Of a DNA stretch of 64,000 nt, positions 34,728 through 44,433 are shown one piece after another. The stretch comes from Peptoniphilus asaccharolyticus DSM 20463. GTDB lineage: Bacteria; Bacillota; Clostridia; Tissierellales; Peptoniphilaceae. The DNA lies in contig NZ_FWWR01000017.1 of NCBI RefSeq assembly GCF_900176115.1, forward strand, positions 62,001 to 126,000, given 5' to 3'. The notes beneath the pieces were generated by a model that saw only the letters and a list, made by a program, of their open reading frames with translations, was not told the origin of the DNA and did no database searches. How positions within the stretch are numbered: position 1 is the stretch's first letter; each line of letters starts with the position of its first letter. Position numbers and translations under genes: made by a program.

Positions 34728-34759
34728 GAACTGACTTGAAATAGTCAGTTCATTTTTTT
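34728..34759. terminator. Shared terminator between ilvA and mnmH
   Basis: GAACTGACT (34728-34736) pairs perfectly with AGTCAGTTC (34743-34751), six-base loop, with a T run on the plus strand and a weaker one on the minus strand. The genes converge here. Confidence 0.88.
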
Positions 34760-35773
34760 GTCTGCAATAAAATTTTTGATTGCTTCTAATATATTTTCAT
34801 CATTGGATAGATGTAAATCGGTTGGGTAATAGTTAATTGCATAATTGCTGTCGTAGTAGTTTAGAATTAAGTCTTTAATTACAAAGTCTAAGTCATTTTC
34901 TAAAACGTGGTTTCTATACAGTTCTATTCTGTTTTGTGAGATGTACTTGCTTAAATTATCAAGTGCAGAATTTATTTCGGCTTCTGTTCCGTTTACATAG
35001 TCTCTTTTAATACGTTCCACTCTGTTTTCGATTGAGTCTTCAATTACTAAATTGATTGATGATGACATTTTTTCACACAAAAACTTTGGCAATAATATAT
35101 TTCCTATTCGACTGCTTTCGCCTTCTAAGAATACTAACTCATCGCTATTTAAAAGAGAGTTGAATAAGAGGGACTCAAATTGCTTTTGGGATGGCTGATG
35201 GTCCAAACCAAGTGAACCGAAAGAACTGCCTCGGTGGTTTGCAAGGCCTTCTAAATCTAAAATAGATATGCCATTTTCTTGTAAAGTGTGGAGTATTTCT
35301 GTCTTTCCAACGCCTGTTTTGCCGTGTAGGACTATAAAAGTTTTGGAAGCAATTAAATCTTCTAAATTATCTCTAATGTATTTGCGATATGATTTATATC
35401 CGCCGACTAATTTTTCTACTGAGATGCCAAGGCCTTTTAAAAAATTAAAAAACACTGTGCTTCTATATCCACCTCGTGCACAGTATAAGACTACATGGTC
35501 ATATTCTCTTACGTAGTTTAAGATTTTATCGAAGAAGTCAGGCAGTTTTGAAGCTGCGTAATGAACAGATAATGATTTGGCTTTATCGATTTGCCCGTTG
35601 TCAAAAAGCGTTCCTACAATTTTTCTTTCTTCGTTATCAAGTATTGGGAAGTTGATTGCAGAGGGAATTTTAAAATCTTCAAATTCTCCTTCACTTCTCA
35701 TGTCTATAAGCTTAAATGTTTCGTTTCTTCTCTTGTATTCAAATAAATCCTCTGGATTAATTTCAAATTTCAT
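34745..35773 (-). CDS. mnmH: tRNA 2-selenouridine synthase
   Basis: 342 aa. An N-terminal rhodanese domain (about 1-125) with catalytic Cys in YCARGGYRS is fused to a P-loop domain (LHGKTGVGKTEIL, about 150-162). This is the standard MnmH/SelU layout. It converts 2-thiouridine at tRNA wobble position 34 to 2-selenouridine through a geranylated intermediate, using selenophosphate. The enzyme needs SelD, which is not in the window, so the organism should encode selenophosphate synthetase elsewhere. The first codons overlap the shared terminator region of ilvA only at the 3' end. Confidence 0.93.
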   Translation of the reverse strand: MKFEINPEDLFEYKRRNETFKLIDMRSEGEFEDFKIPSAINFPILDNEERKIVGTLFDNGQIDKAKSLSVHYAASKLPDFFDKILNYVREYDHVVLYCARGGYRSTVFFNFLKGLGISVEKLVGGYKSYRKYIRDNLEDLIASKTFIVLHGKTGVGKTEILHTLQENGISILDLEGLANHRGSSFGSLGLDHQPSQKQFESLLFNSLLNSDELVFLEGESSRIGNILLPKFLCEKMSSSINLVIEDSIENRVERIKRDYVNGTEAEINSALDNLSKYISQNRIELYRNHVLENDLDFVIKDLILNYYDSNYAINYYPTDLHLSNDENILEAIKNFIADKKMN

Positions 35774-35956
35774 TTTATCACCATAAGTTATTATAAGCTT
35801 TTTTAAAGAGTATGGCTAATAATGTAATAAATTCTTAAGATTTTATTGTATATTAATTTACTTTTAGATACGCTTGTATTGATATAATATAGAATATATA
35901 AAGCTAATAATATAATTAATAGAATTTTAAATAGGTTAGCAATTAGGAGGCACGTA

Positions 35957-37876
35957 GTGAAGATAAAAGATTTTATATTAGGACACAAAAAAATAGTTAT
36001 ACCAGCCGGAGTAATATTGGCTCTATTGATAGGAGGAACAATATTTGGAAAAGGTGGTAAGAGTAAGTATGTTGTATTGCCAAAATCTGAAACCACTCAG
36101 ATAAAGAAAAAAGATTTTTCAAATATGATAACAGAGAGTGGAAAGGTGAAGAGTGAGGATTCAGTTGATATATTCGCTGAAAAGAGTTTGCCTGTTAAGA
36201 ATATTGATGTGAAAGTTGGAGATGAAGTTGTGGCTGGACAAGTTATAGCGAAACTTGATGATTCTTCAATTAGACAACAGATTAAGACTAAGGAAGCTAT
36301 GATAGCTTCTACGAATAGATCCACAGGGGCTCAAGTAAAGGGCGCAAAAGATAAGCTAAATGAGGCTGTAAAGGGCAAGAGTGACGGCACAAATGCACAA
36401 GTTGTGAGCGCTAATGCAAATGTACTACAAACTTATGACCAGTGGCAACTTGCTGAAAAGACTTACGATGATTATTTGAGAAGTTTGAATATGGGATACA
36501 ATGAAGCGATTGTAGCAAAAGTGGGAAATGATACAACACAACAAAACAATCTACAATCTCAAAATCTTACTTATGACCAAGCAAGACAAAAATTAGCCGA
36601 AGCTTCTTCAAATTTTGAAAATGCTAGAAGAAATTACAGTGACATCAGTTCACAAGCGGACAGACTTAGAATGGAAGATGAGTCAATAACTAGAGAGATA
36701 AATAATTTGACGCTTGACATAGAGTCCGAAGTAGCTGCACTGCAAGGAAGTGGAAATGGCAATAAAGATACAAAACCAACATCTGAAGAACTTGCTAAAC
36801 TCAGTGAAAAACAAGATGAAATTAGAAGTAAAAAAGAAAAGCTAAACGAATTAAATATTCGTGCTCAAAGAGTAAAAACTCAAATAGCAGAAGTTGAGGG
36901 CGAGAAAGCTAAGTTTAAAACACAAATGGATACTAATGAAGATACAAGACTTGCATTAGAAAAAGATTTAGCTCAACAAGAACAAAATCTTGCAAACTTA
37001 CACAACACTTTGCAAACTCAAGCAAAACAAGATCAACTTTCAAAACGTTCAAGAGAAGATGTACTAAATACTTATAGAAAAAATGCAGTTGATGCAAAGA
37101 ATATATATGAAAGTGCAAAGAAGAATTTGACAGTTGCGCTTGCAGCTCAAGAGGCAGAGATAAGAGCGTTACAATCAGGACTTGACCAAGCAAAGGCGAG
37201 CGGAGATAACTCCGTGAACTCAGTGGACTTGAAAAATTTATATGAAGAGCTTGAAAAGACAGTAGTAAAAGCTCCTATTTCAGGAACTATAACTAAGATG
37301 GATATGGTTAAAGGCCAAGTGCCAACAGCGGCTCTTGCGCAAGTGCAAACAGTTAAGAGAACTATAGTTGAAGCACAAGTTAAAGAATATGACTATCCAA
37401 AAGTTAGAGTTGGTATGGAAGTTGAGATAACATCAGATGCACTTGGAAGAAAGCAAGTCTTCAAAGGCAAGATTGAGTCCATAGACCCAACTCCAAAATC
37501 AGCAGAAGCTACAGCTCAAGGTCAATCTCAAGAAGTGGCATACAAGACAAAGATATCTATAGAAGATACAGAAAACAAATTACAACCTGGAATGAGCGTA
37601 AGAATAAAGTATGTATTAGAATCTAAAAAAGATGTTATAGTTGTGCCGACAAGTGCAATATATAAAAAGAATGATAAGAGTTTTATATTGATAGTACCGG
37701 ATAAAGAAATTGCTCAAATTAAAGAAATAGAAGTTATGCCAGTTACAGGAAATGATGTAGAGACAGTCATAACCTCAAAAGATTTGAAAGGTAAGTTGAG
37801 AGTTATAAACTCAGCAGATAAGTATCAATCAGGTACAGAGGTTCAAATTACCGAAGAAATGGAAGTAAAAAAATGA
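35957..37876 (+). CDS. MacA-like periplasmic/extracellular adaptor protein (HlyD family)
   Basis: 639 aa, GTG start at 35957 six bases after AGGAGG. One N-terminal membrane helix (about 10-32), a biotinyl-lipoyl half-motif (KNIDVKVGDEVVAGQVIAKL ends at about residue 92), then an unusually long coiled coil of about 300 residues (about 110-430). The second lipoyl half is VKAPISGTITKMD, followed by beta-barrel and membrane-proximal domains. It overlaps the ABC ATPase gene by 4 bases, which is followed by a MacB-like permease. In Gram-positives such sets export peptides or antibiotics; substrate unknown. Confidence 0.9.
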   Translation: MKIKDFILGHKKIVIPAGVILALLIGGTIFGKGGKSKYVVLPKSETTQIKKKDFSNMITESGKVKSEDSVDIFAEKSLPVKNIDVKVGDEVVAGQVIAKLDDSSIRQQIKTKEAMIASTNRSTGAQVKGAKDKLNEAVKGKSDGTNAQVVSANANVLQTYDQWQLAEKTYDDYLRSLNMGYNEAIVAKVGNDTTQQNNLQSQNLTYDQARQKLAEASSNFENARRNYSDISSQADRLRMEDESITREINNLTLDIESEVAALQGSGNGNKDTKPTSEELAKLSEKQDEIRSKKEKLNELNIRAQRVKTQIAEVEGEKAKFKTQMDTNEDTRLALEKDLAQQEQNLANLHNTLQTQAKQDQLSKRSREDVLNTYRKNAVDAKNIYESAKKNLTVALAAQEAEIRALQSGLDQAKASGDNSVNSVDLKNLYEELEKTVVKAPISGTITKMDMVKGQVPTAALAQVQTVKRTIVEAQVKEYDYPKVRVGMEVEITSDALGRKQVFKGKIESIDPTPKSAEATAQGQSQEVAYKTKISIEDTENKLQPGMSVRIKYVLESKKDVIVVPTSAIYKKNDKSFILIVPDKEIAQIKEIEVMPVTGNDVETVITSKDLKGKLRVINSADKYQSGTEVQITEEMEVKK

Positions 37877-38547
37877 AAGAATTGATATTAATGGAGAATA
37901 TAGTAAAGAGATACTATATAGGAAAGCCTAATGAGTTAGAAATTCTCCATGGAATTGATTTGAAAATATATGAAGGCGAATTTGTTTCAATAGTGGGGGC
38001 TTCAGGTTCTGGGAAGAGTACGCTTATGAATATAATCGGTCTGTTGGATAGACAGACCGAGGGTAATTATTATTTGGATGGATTGAATGTAAGTGAAGCT
38101 AAGGATTCAGAATTATCAGGAATAAGAAATCAAAAGATAGGTTTTGTATTTCAAAACTTCAACCTTATACCAAGATTGTCTGCAAGGAAGAATGTAGAAC
38201 TTCCAATGATGTATTCCAAAAATAAAAAAGATATGAGTAATAGAGCTATGGAACTTTTGGACTTGGTGGAGATGTCAGAAAGGGCACATCACAATCCAAA
38301 TGAATTATCAGGGGGACAAAAGCAAAGGGTGGCAATAGCAAGAGCGATGGCAAACAGCCCGAGTATACTCTTAGCTGATGAGCCTACCGGAGCCTTAGAT
38401 ACAAAGACTGGTAGAAGTGTAATGGATTTGTTTCACAGGCTAAACAAAGAACAAGGGATGACTATAGTTTTAATAACCCACAATCCTGAGTTAGCAGAAG
38501 AAACCGGGAGAGTACTAACCATGTCAGATGGAAGGATAATAGAATAA
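37873..38547 (+). CDS. ABC transporter ATP-binding protein (MacB/LolD type)
   Basis: 224 aa. Walker A GASGSGKST (about residues 41-49), Q loop FVFQNFNLIPRL, signature LSGGQKQRVAIARA, Walker B ILLADEPTGALD and switch histidine in LITHNPE. The DEPTGALDTKTG and PTGALD features place it in the LolD/MacB export group. Coupled to the adaptor before it (4-base overlap) and the permease after it (1-base overlap). Confidence 0.95.
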   Translation: MKELILMENIVKRYYIGKPNELEILHGIDLKIYEGEFVSIVGASGSGKSTLMNIIGLLDRQTEGNYYLDGLNVSEAKDSELSGIRNQKIGFVFQNFNLIPRLSARKNVELPMMYSKNKKDMSNRAMELLDLVEMSERAHHNPNELSGGQKQRVAIARAMANSPSILLADEPTGALDTKTGRSVMDLFHRLNKEQGMTIVLITHNPELAEETGRVLTMSDGRIIE

Positions 38548-39797
38548 TGAATATACTTGAGAATATAAAGATGGCATTGGAGGGACTAAAACTCAATAAG
38601 ATGAGGTCGTTTTTGACGATGCTGGGAATAATAATAGGTATAGCTTCTGTTATTGCCATTCTAACAATAGGCCAAGCGATGTCAAAGTCAGTAGCAGATG
38701 GATTTGATAAGTTGAATAAAAATATGTTTCAAGTAAAGCTTAAACCTAGAGAAGGGTATAATTGGTATGATATACAAGAAAGAGATTATTTCAAACCTGA
38801 GGATACTGAACTTATTAAACAACGTTTTGGGAATTTTATAAAGTTTATTGTCATACAAGGAAATGGTAAAAGTGCAAAAATAAAAACTGAACAAGGAAAA
38901 AATTTAAAAGTAAATATTAATTCTAGTACAGAAGGGGCAAAGGAAATTCAGAAGTTAAAGATGTTAACTGGAGAATTTTATAATGAAGAAGATGTACAGG
39001 CATATAGAGATGTGTGTATAATAAGTGATAAAGTAGCACAGGGATTATTTGGAGGATATTCTGAGGCTTTAGGAAAAGAAGTAGAGGTTGATACCGGAAG
39101 TGGGATATATGTGTACAGATGTAAAGGGGTGTATAAAAATGAAGTTGTAAATTTTGGTGCTTTTGGAGGTCAAAATGAAGATAGTACAGTTTTATATATT
39201 CCATATACTGTGGGAGTTAGAGATTTTGAAAATAATGACCAGACATTTATGAGTTTTACTGTAATAACTAATCGAGCAGAAGATATAGATTCTGTGTCTA
39301 AAGAAATAGAGAAATATTTTAATGAAAATAAATTTTTAGAAAATGAAGCAGTACAGGCTGAAGCTAAATCTATAGACTCTGAACTTCAACAGATAACATC
39401 GATTATGTCAAATGTAAAACTGGCAATAGGAGGCATAGCTGCTATTTCACTATTGGTAGGTGGAATAGGAGTAATGAATATACTTCTTGTTTCAGTAACA
39501 GAAAGAACTAGAGAAATAGGAGTTAGAAAAGCTCTGGGTGCTACTTCAAAAGATATTAGAGGGCAGTTTATTACAGAAAGTATTATAATATGTATAATAG
39601 GTGGTATAATAGGTGTTTTACTTGGTGGTTTATTGGGGTATTTTGCCTCATCACTCATGAAACTTCCTACGCTACCAAATATTTTCTCTATAGCAATTGC
39701 AGTTGGATTCTCTATGAGTATAGGAATTTTCTTTGGCTACTATCCAGCGAATAAAGCTGCAAAATTAAATCCTATAGATGCTTTGAGGTATGAATGA
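38547..39797 (+). CDS. MacB-like ABC transporter permease
   Basis: 416 aa, four membrane helices. Helix 1 is near residues 20-45 (MRSFLTMLGIIIGIASV), then a large extracellular MacB periplasmic core domain (about 50-275), then three helices in the FtsX domain (LLVGGIGVMNILLVSVTERTREIG region, quoted only in part as GGIGVMNILLVS and ERTREIGVRKALGA). This is a mechanotransmission exporter. It overlaps the methyltransferase gene start by 4 bases, so that gene may be co-transcribed. Confidence 0.94.
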   Translation: MNILENIKMALEGLKLNKMRSFLTMLGIIIGIASVIAILTIGQAMSKSVADGFDKLNKNMFQVKLKPREGYNWYDIQERDYFKPEDTELIKQRFGNFIKFIVIQGNGKSAKIKTEQGKNLKVNINSSTEGAKEIQKLKMLTGEFYNEEDVQAYRDVCIISDKVAQGLFGGYSEALGKEVEVDTGSGIYVYRCKGVYKNEVVNFGAFGGQNEDSTVLYIPYTVGVRDFENNDQTFMSFTVITNRAEDIDSVSKEIEKYFNENKFLENEAVQAEAKSIDSELQQITSIMSNVKLAIGGIAAISLLVGGIGVMNILLVSVTERTREIGVRKALGATSKDIRGQFITESIIICIIGGIIGVLLGGLLGYFASSLMKLPTLPNIFSIAIAVGFSMSIGIFFGYYPANKAAKLNPIDALRYE

Positions 39798-40921
39798 TGA
39801 ATATAAATATAATAGTAACAGCAAATTTTGGGCTTGAATCAGTAGTTAAACATGAGTTATATGATTTGGGTTATGACAATTTAGTTGTTCAAGATGGACG
39901 GATAAAATTTAATGGCGACTTGAGAGATGTCACCATTTTGAATTTAAGATTAAGATGTGCAGAGAGAGTGTTAATAGAAGTGGCCTCTTTTGAAGCATAT
40001 AGCTTTGAAGAATTATTTAATAGTGTAAATGCAATAGACTGGGCAAGGTGGATTTCTAAAGAAGGTAATTTCATAATAAATGCTAAGAGTTATAAGTCTA
40101 AGTTATTTTCTCTTTCAGACATTCAAAGAATTTCTGAAAAAGCTATAATAAAGAGCCTGCAGAGAACTTATGCAATAAACAGATTTGAAAAAACAGCAGA
40201 GAGATATTCTATAGAAGTTGCAATTAGAAATGATATAGTATCTGTCACAATAGACACTTCCGGAGAAGGACTTCACAAAAGAGGATATAGAGAGGCTTCA
40301 TACAAAGCGCCTATCACAGAAACTTTAGCTGCAGCTATGGTTAAGTTATCCTATTGGAATCCGGATAGATTATTAGTAGATCCATTTTGTGGTTCGGGAA
40401 CTATTTTGATAGAAGCGGCTATGATAGCTAAGCAAATAGCTCCTGGGCTTATGAGAAAATTTGATTTTGAAAAATTTATATTTATGGATGAAAATCTTCT
40501 AAAAGAAGAAAAGGCTAGATGCTATTCCGAAATAGATTATGATAAGAAGTTGGAAATAATTGGTTCTGATATTTCAAGGAAAGCTATAGAGATAGCTAAG
40601 ATGAATGCAGAAATTTTAGGACTTGAAGAAGATATTAGATTTTTTGTAAAAGATGTCAGAGAGTTGGACTTGCCAGACAACTACGGTGTAATAATTACAA
40701 ATCCACCTTACGGTATAAGAATAGGAGAAGTTGAAGAAGTTAAAGAGCTTGAACAAGCACTTAGAGAACTTTATAAATCGCTACCTACTTATTCTATGTA
40801 TGTTATATCAGCTGATGAAAATATTGAAAAGAACTTGGGCAAGAGTGACAAAAATAGAAAGTTATACAATGGAGGGTTGCGCTCATACCTATTCCAATAC
40901 TTTGGGCCTAAGCCGTTATAA
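39794..40921 (+). CDS. THUMP-domain class I SAM-dependent RNA methyltransferase (RlmL/YpsC family)
   Basis: 375 aa (ATG 39794 or 39797). A ferredoxin-like/THUMP region spans about 1-160, then a Rossmann methyltransferase with the SAM site DPFCGSGTILIEAA (about 196-209) and the catalytic NPPYG (about 303-307). This is the RlmL N-terminal-type enzyme that makes N2-methylguanosine in 23S rRNA, the YpsC group in Firmicutes. It overlaps the permease stop; nothing links it functionally to the exporter. Confidence 0.9.
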   Translation: MMNINIIVTANFGLESVVKHELYDLGYDNLVVQDGRIKFNGDLRDVTILNLRLRCAERVLIEVASFEAYSFEELFNSVNAIDWARWISKEGNFIINAKSYKSKLFSLSDIQRISEKAIIKSLQRTYAINRFEKTAERYSIEVAIRNDIVSVTIDTSGEGLHKRGYREASYKAPITETLAAAMVKLSYWNPDRLLVDPFCGSGTILIEAAMIAKQIAPGLMRKFDFEKFIFMDENLLKEEKARCYSEIDYDKKLEIIGSDISRKAIEIAKMNAEILGLEEDIRFFVKDVRELDLPDNYGVIITNPPYGIRIGEVEEVKELEQALRELYKSLPTYSMYVISADENIEKNLGKSDKNRKLYNGGLRSYLFQYFGPKPL

Positions 40922-40926
40922 CGTAT

Positions 40927-40954
40927 TTGTAAAGCAATATTAATATGGTATAAT
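40927..40954 (+). promoter_or_regulatory. Promoter before the PAS-PP2C gene
   Basis: TTGTAA (40927-40932), a 16-base spacer, TATAAT (40949-40954). AAGGAGAGG and the ATG at 40977 follow. Confidence 0.6.
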
Positions 40955-40976
40955 GAACAGCAAGGAGAGGTTCGCT

Positions 40977-42071
40977 ATGAGTGAAGATTTAGATAAAGTT
41001 TTACAAAATACAGAATTAAACTATCAAATATTAGATGGAATAGTGGACTTGGTGCGAGTTTTAGACCATAGGAATGAAGTGGTTTATGTAAATCAAGCTA
41101 TGAAAGATACCTTAGGGTATGATACTGAAAATTTGATTTGTAATATTTCTGACAACATCTTAAAATCAAAAATTACGAAGAGAACGCTTGAAACAGGAGA
41201 AGTAATTCAAAGAGAAGAGACAATTCAAGATAAGTTGTACTCTGTAAAATGTTCGCCGATAAAAAAAGATGGCAAAATTACCGGAGCTGTAGAAGTGTTT
41301 AGGAACATTTCTCAAGAGAGAAAGTTGATTTCTGCAATCGTAGAGAAAAATAAATCTATGACTGTTGAGATGAATCATGCGAGAAAGATTCAGACTGCAT
41401 TATTACCAGAAAAAGGATTTTTTGGGGTTTTAAAAATAGATTATCTATATAGACCTTCAAATTTACTTAGCGGAGATATGTTTGACATATTTGAAATAGA
41501 CGATGACCACTTGGGAATCTATATTGCAGATACAGTGGGACATGGATTCGCAGCTTCTATGGTTACTATGTTCATTAGAATTACAATGCGTACAATATCT
41601 TATGGCAAGAAGTTAAGACCATCATTGCTTTTACAAGAGCTTTGGAAGAGATTTAAGAATTTAGGGCTCGACTTTGAAATATATTTCACTTGTTTCTATG
41701 GAGTATTTAACAAAAAGACAGGGCAGTTTACTTATTCAAATGCTGGACATTTCCCTTGTCCTATAATCATACATGAAGATACAATACAGGAGATGGAAGT
41801 AGAAGGCTATCCTATATCTAGATTTTTTGATAAGGTTGAGTACAAGGAATATAGCATAAAATTAAATACATCAGACAAAGTCATAATGATGAGTGATGGA
41901 GTTAGTGAAGTCATGAATTATGAAAATGAACCTTATGGGATAGATAGAGTAAAAGAGATAATGTTGGAGAATGAAAGTGATGAGCTTTTAAAACTAAAAC
42001 AATCTATCTATAGTTATATGTGGGGAGAACAAAAGGATGATATAACTGCTCTTTTGATAAAGGTTTGGTAA
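40977..42071 (+). CDS. PAS-domain PP2C-type (SpoIIE-like) serine phosphatase
   Basis: 364 aa from ATG 40977, chosen for AAGGAGAGG upstream (an ATG at 40953 overlaps the -10 box). A PAS domain fills about residues 15-120 (VVYVNQAMKDTLGY). A short linker helix leads to a SpoIIE/RsbU phosphatase domain (about 150-364) with the metal-binding motifs SGDMFDIF, ADTVGHG, SNAGHF and MSDGVSEV. RsbU-type enzymes dephosphorylate anti-anti-sigma factors. No sigma B, RsbV or RsbW genes are nearby, so the target is unknown. It overlaps pgi by one base. Confidence 0.9.
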   Translation: MSEDLDKVLQNTELNYQILDGIVDLVRVLDHRNEVVYVNQAMKDTLGYDTENLICNISDNILKSKITKRTLETGEVIQREETIQDKLYSVKCSPIKKDGKITGAVEVFRNISQERKLISAIVEKNKSMTVEMNHARKIQTALLPEKGFFGVLKIDYLYRPSNLLSGDMFDIFEIDDDHLGIYIADTVGHGFAASMVTMFIRITMRTISYGKKLRPSLLLQELWKRFKNLGLDFEIYFTCFYGVFNKKTGQFTYSNAGHFPCPIIIHEDTIQEMEVEGYPISRFFDKVEYKEYSIKLNTSDKVIMMSDGVSEVMNYENEPYGIDRVKEIMLENESDELLKLKQSIYSYMWGEQKDDITALLIKVW

Positions 42072-43291
42072 TGATAAATTTTATAGGAAAGACTAAGTTT
42101 AAGGAACTCGATAAAGTTGAAAAACTGGTTAAACAAAAACAAGAAGAGTATTCAGACTACTTAGGTTGGACAGATGAGTTTAATTCTACAGTTGAAATAG
42201 AAAAAATTTATGAATATGCTAAAGAAATTAGAGCAAAGTATAATTTAGTAATAGTCTGTGGTGCCGGTGGGTCATATACCGGTGCTAGAGCTATTATTGA
42301 GAGTGCTCAAGGAGAGCTTAGAGATTTAACAGGTAGTCCTAAGATTTTATTTTTAGGAAATAACCTATCTTCAAGGTATTTTAAGTCATCTTTAGAGCTT
42401 ATACAAAATTATAATGCCTGTATGATTGTAATATCTAAGTCGGGAGAGACTATTGAAACCAATATAGCTTACCAACTTGTGAAAAATAGTTTTGAGAAAA
42501 AATATACTGACGTATCTGAAAGAGTGTATGTAATCACAAATGATAAATCAGGATACTTACTCAATACAGCGAAGAGGGAAGGCTATAGAAGGCTTGTTGT
42601 ACCTGAAAATGTCGGAGGAAGATATTCGCTACATACAGCAGTGGGGTTGTTGCCTATGGCAGCGGTCGGAATAGACATAGATGAATTTCTTAGAGGGATA
42701 AGAGATTACAAACGAAAATTAGTCACATTTGATAATCCTTCTGTTCAATATGCTCTTTCGAGAAAAGAGCTATATGACAATGGAAAGAATAAAGAGTTTT
42801 TAGTTTCATACGATCCGAGCTTGAAGTTCCTACAGGAATGGTATGTGCAGTTGTTTGGTGAGAGTGAAGGGAAAAGTGATGATGTGATCTTTCCTACATA
42901 TTTGACAAACACAACAGACCTCCACTCAATTGGACAGTATATTCAAGAGGGACCGGGAGATTTATTTGAAACAGTAATATTCGTAAATGAAAACAAAACG
43001 GATTTGGAAATAGATCTGGAAGAGTTTAGCAAAGAATATGAGGGTTTGAATAAATACAGTTTAAACAAAATCAACAATGTGGTTATGGAAGCCACTAAAG
43101 TTGCACATTCAAAAAATAATATAGACACTCTTATGATTGAGATAACCAAGATAGATGAGTATAGCTTGGGTCAATTGGTTTACTTTTTCATGTACGCATG
43201 CTTTGTATCTTCTATCTTATTCGGAGTAAATCCATTTAATCAACCGGGTGTTGAGCAGTATAAACAAATATATAAAAAATTATTGAGATAA
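42071..43291 (+). CDS. pgi: Glucose-6-phosphate isomerase
   Basis: 406 aa, the short Firmicute form. It interconverts glucose 6-phosphate and fructose 6-phosphate. GAGGSYTGARAII (about 63-75), ISKSGETIETN (sugar phosphate binding), VGGRYSLHTAVGLLP (matches the PGI signature) and a C-terminal GVNPFNQPGVEQYK are all present. ATG 42071 shares a base with the TAA of the phosphatase gene. Ends in a terminator. Confidence 0.95.
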   Translation: MINFIGKTKFKELDKVEKLVKQKQEEYSDYLGWTDEFNSTVEIEKIYEYAKEIRAKYNLVIVCGAGGSYTGARAIIESAQGELRDLTGSPKILFLGNNLSSRYFKSSLELIQNYNACMIVISKSGETIETNIAYQLVKNSFEKKYTDVSERVYVITNDKSGYLLNTAKREGYRRLVVPENVGGRYSLHTAVGLLPMAAVGIDIDEFLRGIRDYKRKLVTFDNPSVQYALSRKELYDNGKNKEFLVSYDPSLKFLQEWYVQLFGESEGKSDDVIFPTYLTNTTDLHSIGQYIQEGPGDLFETVIFVNENKTDLEIDLEEFSKEYEGLNKYSLNKINNVVMEATKVAHSKNNIDTLMIEITKIDEYSLGQLVYFFMYACFVSSILFGVNPFNQPGVEQYKQIYKKLLR

Positions 43292-43319
43292 CCTATTCAA
43301 ATAGAATGGGTTATTTTTT
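43290..43319 (+). terminator. Terminator of pgi
   Basis: AACCTATTC (43290-43298) pairs with GAATGGGTT (43304-43312) with one G-U pair, five-base loop, then ATTTTTTT. Confidence 0.82.
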
Positions 43320-43473
43320 TGTACGAAATTATAAAAATTTTTAATATAAGCAGTTATGGTCAAATGAATTTTTCAAAAGGGACAATTAAATTAAATTGGA
43401 GTGGAATAAAGAAAAAATAAAATGTATACTGATAGCAAATGATATATGTTATCAATTTATTGAGGGTGAATTT

Positions 43474-44433
43474 ATGAAACAGATGAAAAAAATTCTGATG
43501 GATAAAATGAATTTGGATTATATAGGAGAGCACAATGGGCTTTTGAAGTTTAGGTATAAAAAGACAAAAGATAGCTTTAATTATGTGGCGAAGTTGTTCG
43601 ATGGAATATATTTGGTTTTGACTGACTATAGAGATACATACACTTATGAAGTTTCTGAAGGATTTAATACTAAATCAATGAATTTGTCCTACTGTTTGGA
43701 GGGGCAGATGAAGTGGCAACTCCCTACCACTAATGAGGTATCTTTTCTAACCAAGCACTCATTCACTGTGGACTGTATAGCCAAGCACTGTGCAGAGGCT
43801 AAATTTCCGGAAGGACATCTAAAAAATTTAGAGTATTTTATTTCAATTGAAGAGATAAGCGAAGAGACAGAAAAAATTTTTGAAAGCTTCGGAGTTTCGA
43901 TAATGGGAATATATGAGAAATTTGGTTCGGAGAAGGTAGCTGTGATTAAAAAAGATTTAGGAATCGAAAAGATTTTTAAAAGTTTTACGGGAGAAGAGTT
44001 TTTTAATGTGAATAGACACAGAATGGCTCTTTTGGAAACACTTTTTTATTTAAAAGACATTCAACTCTCTGAAGAAAATGAATTCGTCTATCTGCCAAAG
44101 AAACATATAGAAAAAGTACAGCAGGTTCAAAGATTGATAACTGATGATTTTAGAAAAAAATACACTGTTGATGAGCTGGCGAGCATGGTGAACATTTCAA
44201 AGACTTATCTGAACAGAGCTTTCAAGGAAGTTTATGGGGATAGCATCCACGCGTATTTAATAGACAAACGCATGGAATATGCAAAAAAGCAGATGAGAGA
44301 AAGCAAATTTAGCATAACAGAGATTGCGGAGAGTGTTGGGTATGCAAATGCGAGCAAGTTTGCAGATGTATTTAGAAAATACGAGGGTATTAGCCCAAGA
44401 GTATATAGAGGGGGTTTGAAATATGATTTATAA
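43474..44433 (+). CDS. AraC-family transcriptional regulator of the ABC/ECF operon
   Basis: 319 aa from ATG 43474, after GAGGGTG; an upstream in-frame TTG at 43396 lacks a site. The N-terminal sensor (about 1-210) is poorly conserved, and two HTH motifs form the C-terminal DNA-binding domain (about 220-319): TVDELASMVNISKTYLNRAF and SITEIAESVGYANASKFADV, then the family end FRKYEGISPRVYR. The gene overlaps the first ABC transporter by 11 bases, so it is part of the operon it probably controls. Similar AraC regulators (YbtA-like) sense siderophores, but here the ligand is unknown. Confidence 0.9.
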   Translation: MKQMKKILMDKMNLDYIGEHNGLLKFRYKKTKDSFNYVAKLFDGIYLVLTDYRDTYTYEVSEGFNTKSMNLSYCLEGQMKWQLPTTNEVSFLTKHSFTVDCIAKHCAEAKFPEGHLKNLEYFISIEEISEETEKIFESFGVSIMGIYEKFGSEKVAVIKKDLGIEKIFKSFTGEEFFNVNRHRMALLETLFYLKDIQLSEENEFVYLPKKHIEKVQQVQRLITDDFRKKYTVDELASMVNISKTYLNRAFKEVYGDSIHAYLIDKRMEYAKKQMRESKFSITEIAESVGYANASKFADVFRKYEGISPRVYRGGLKYDL

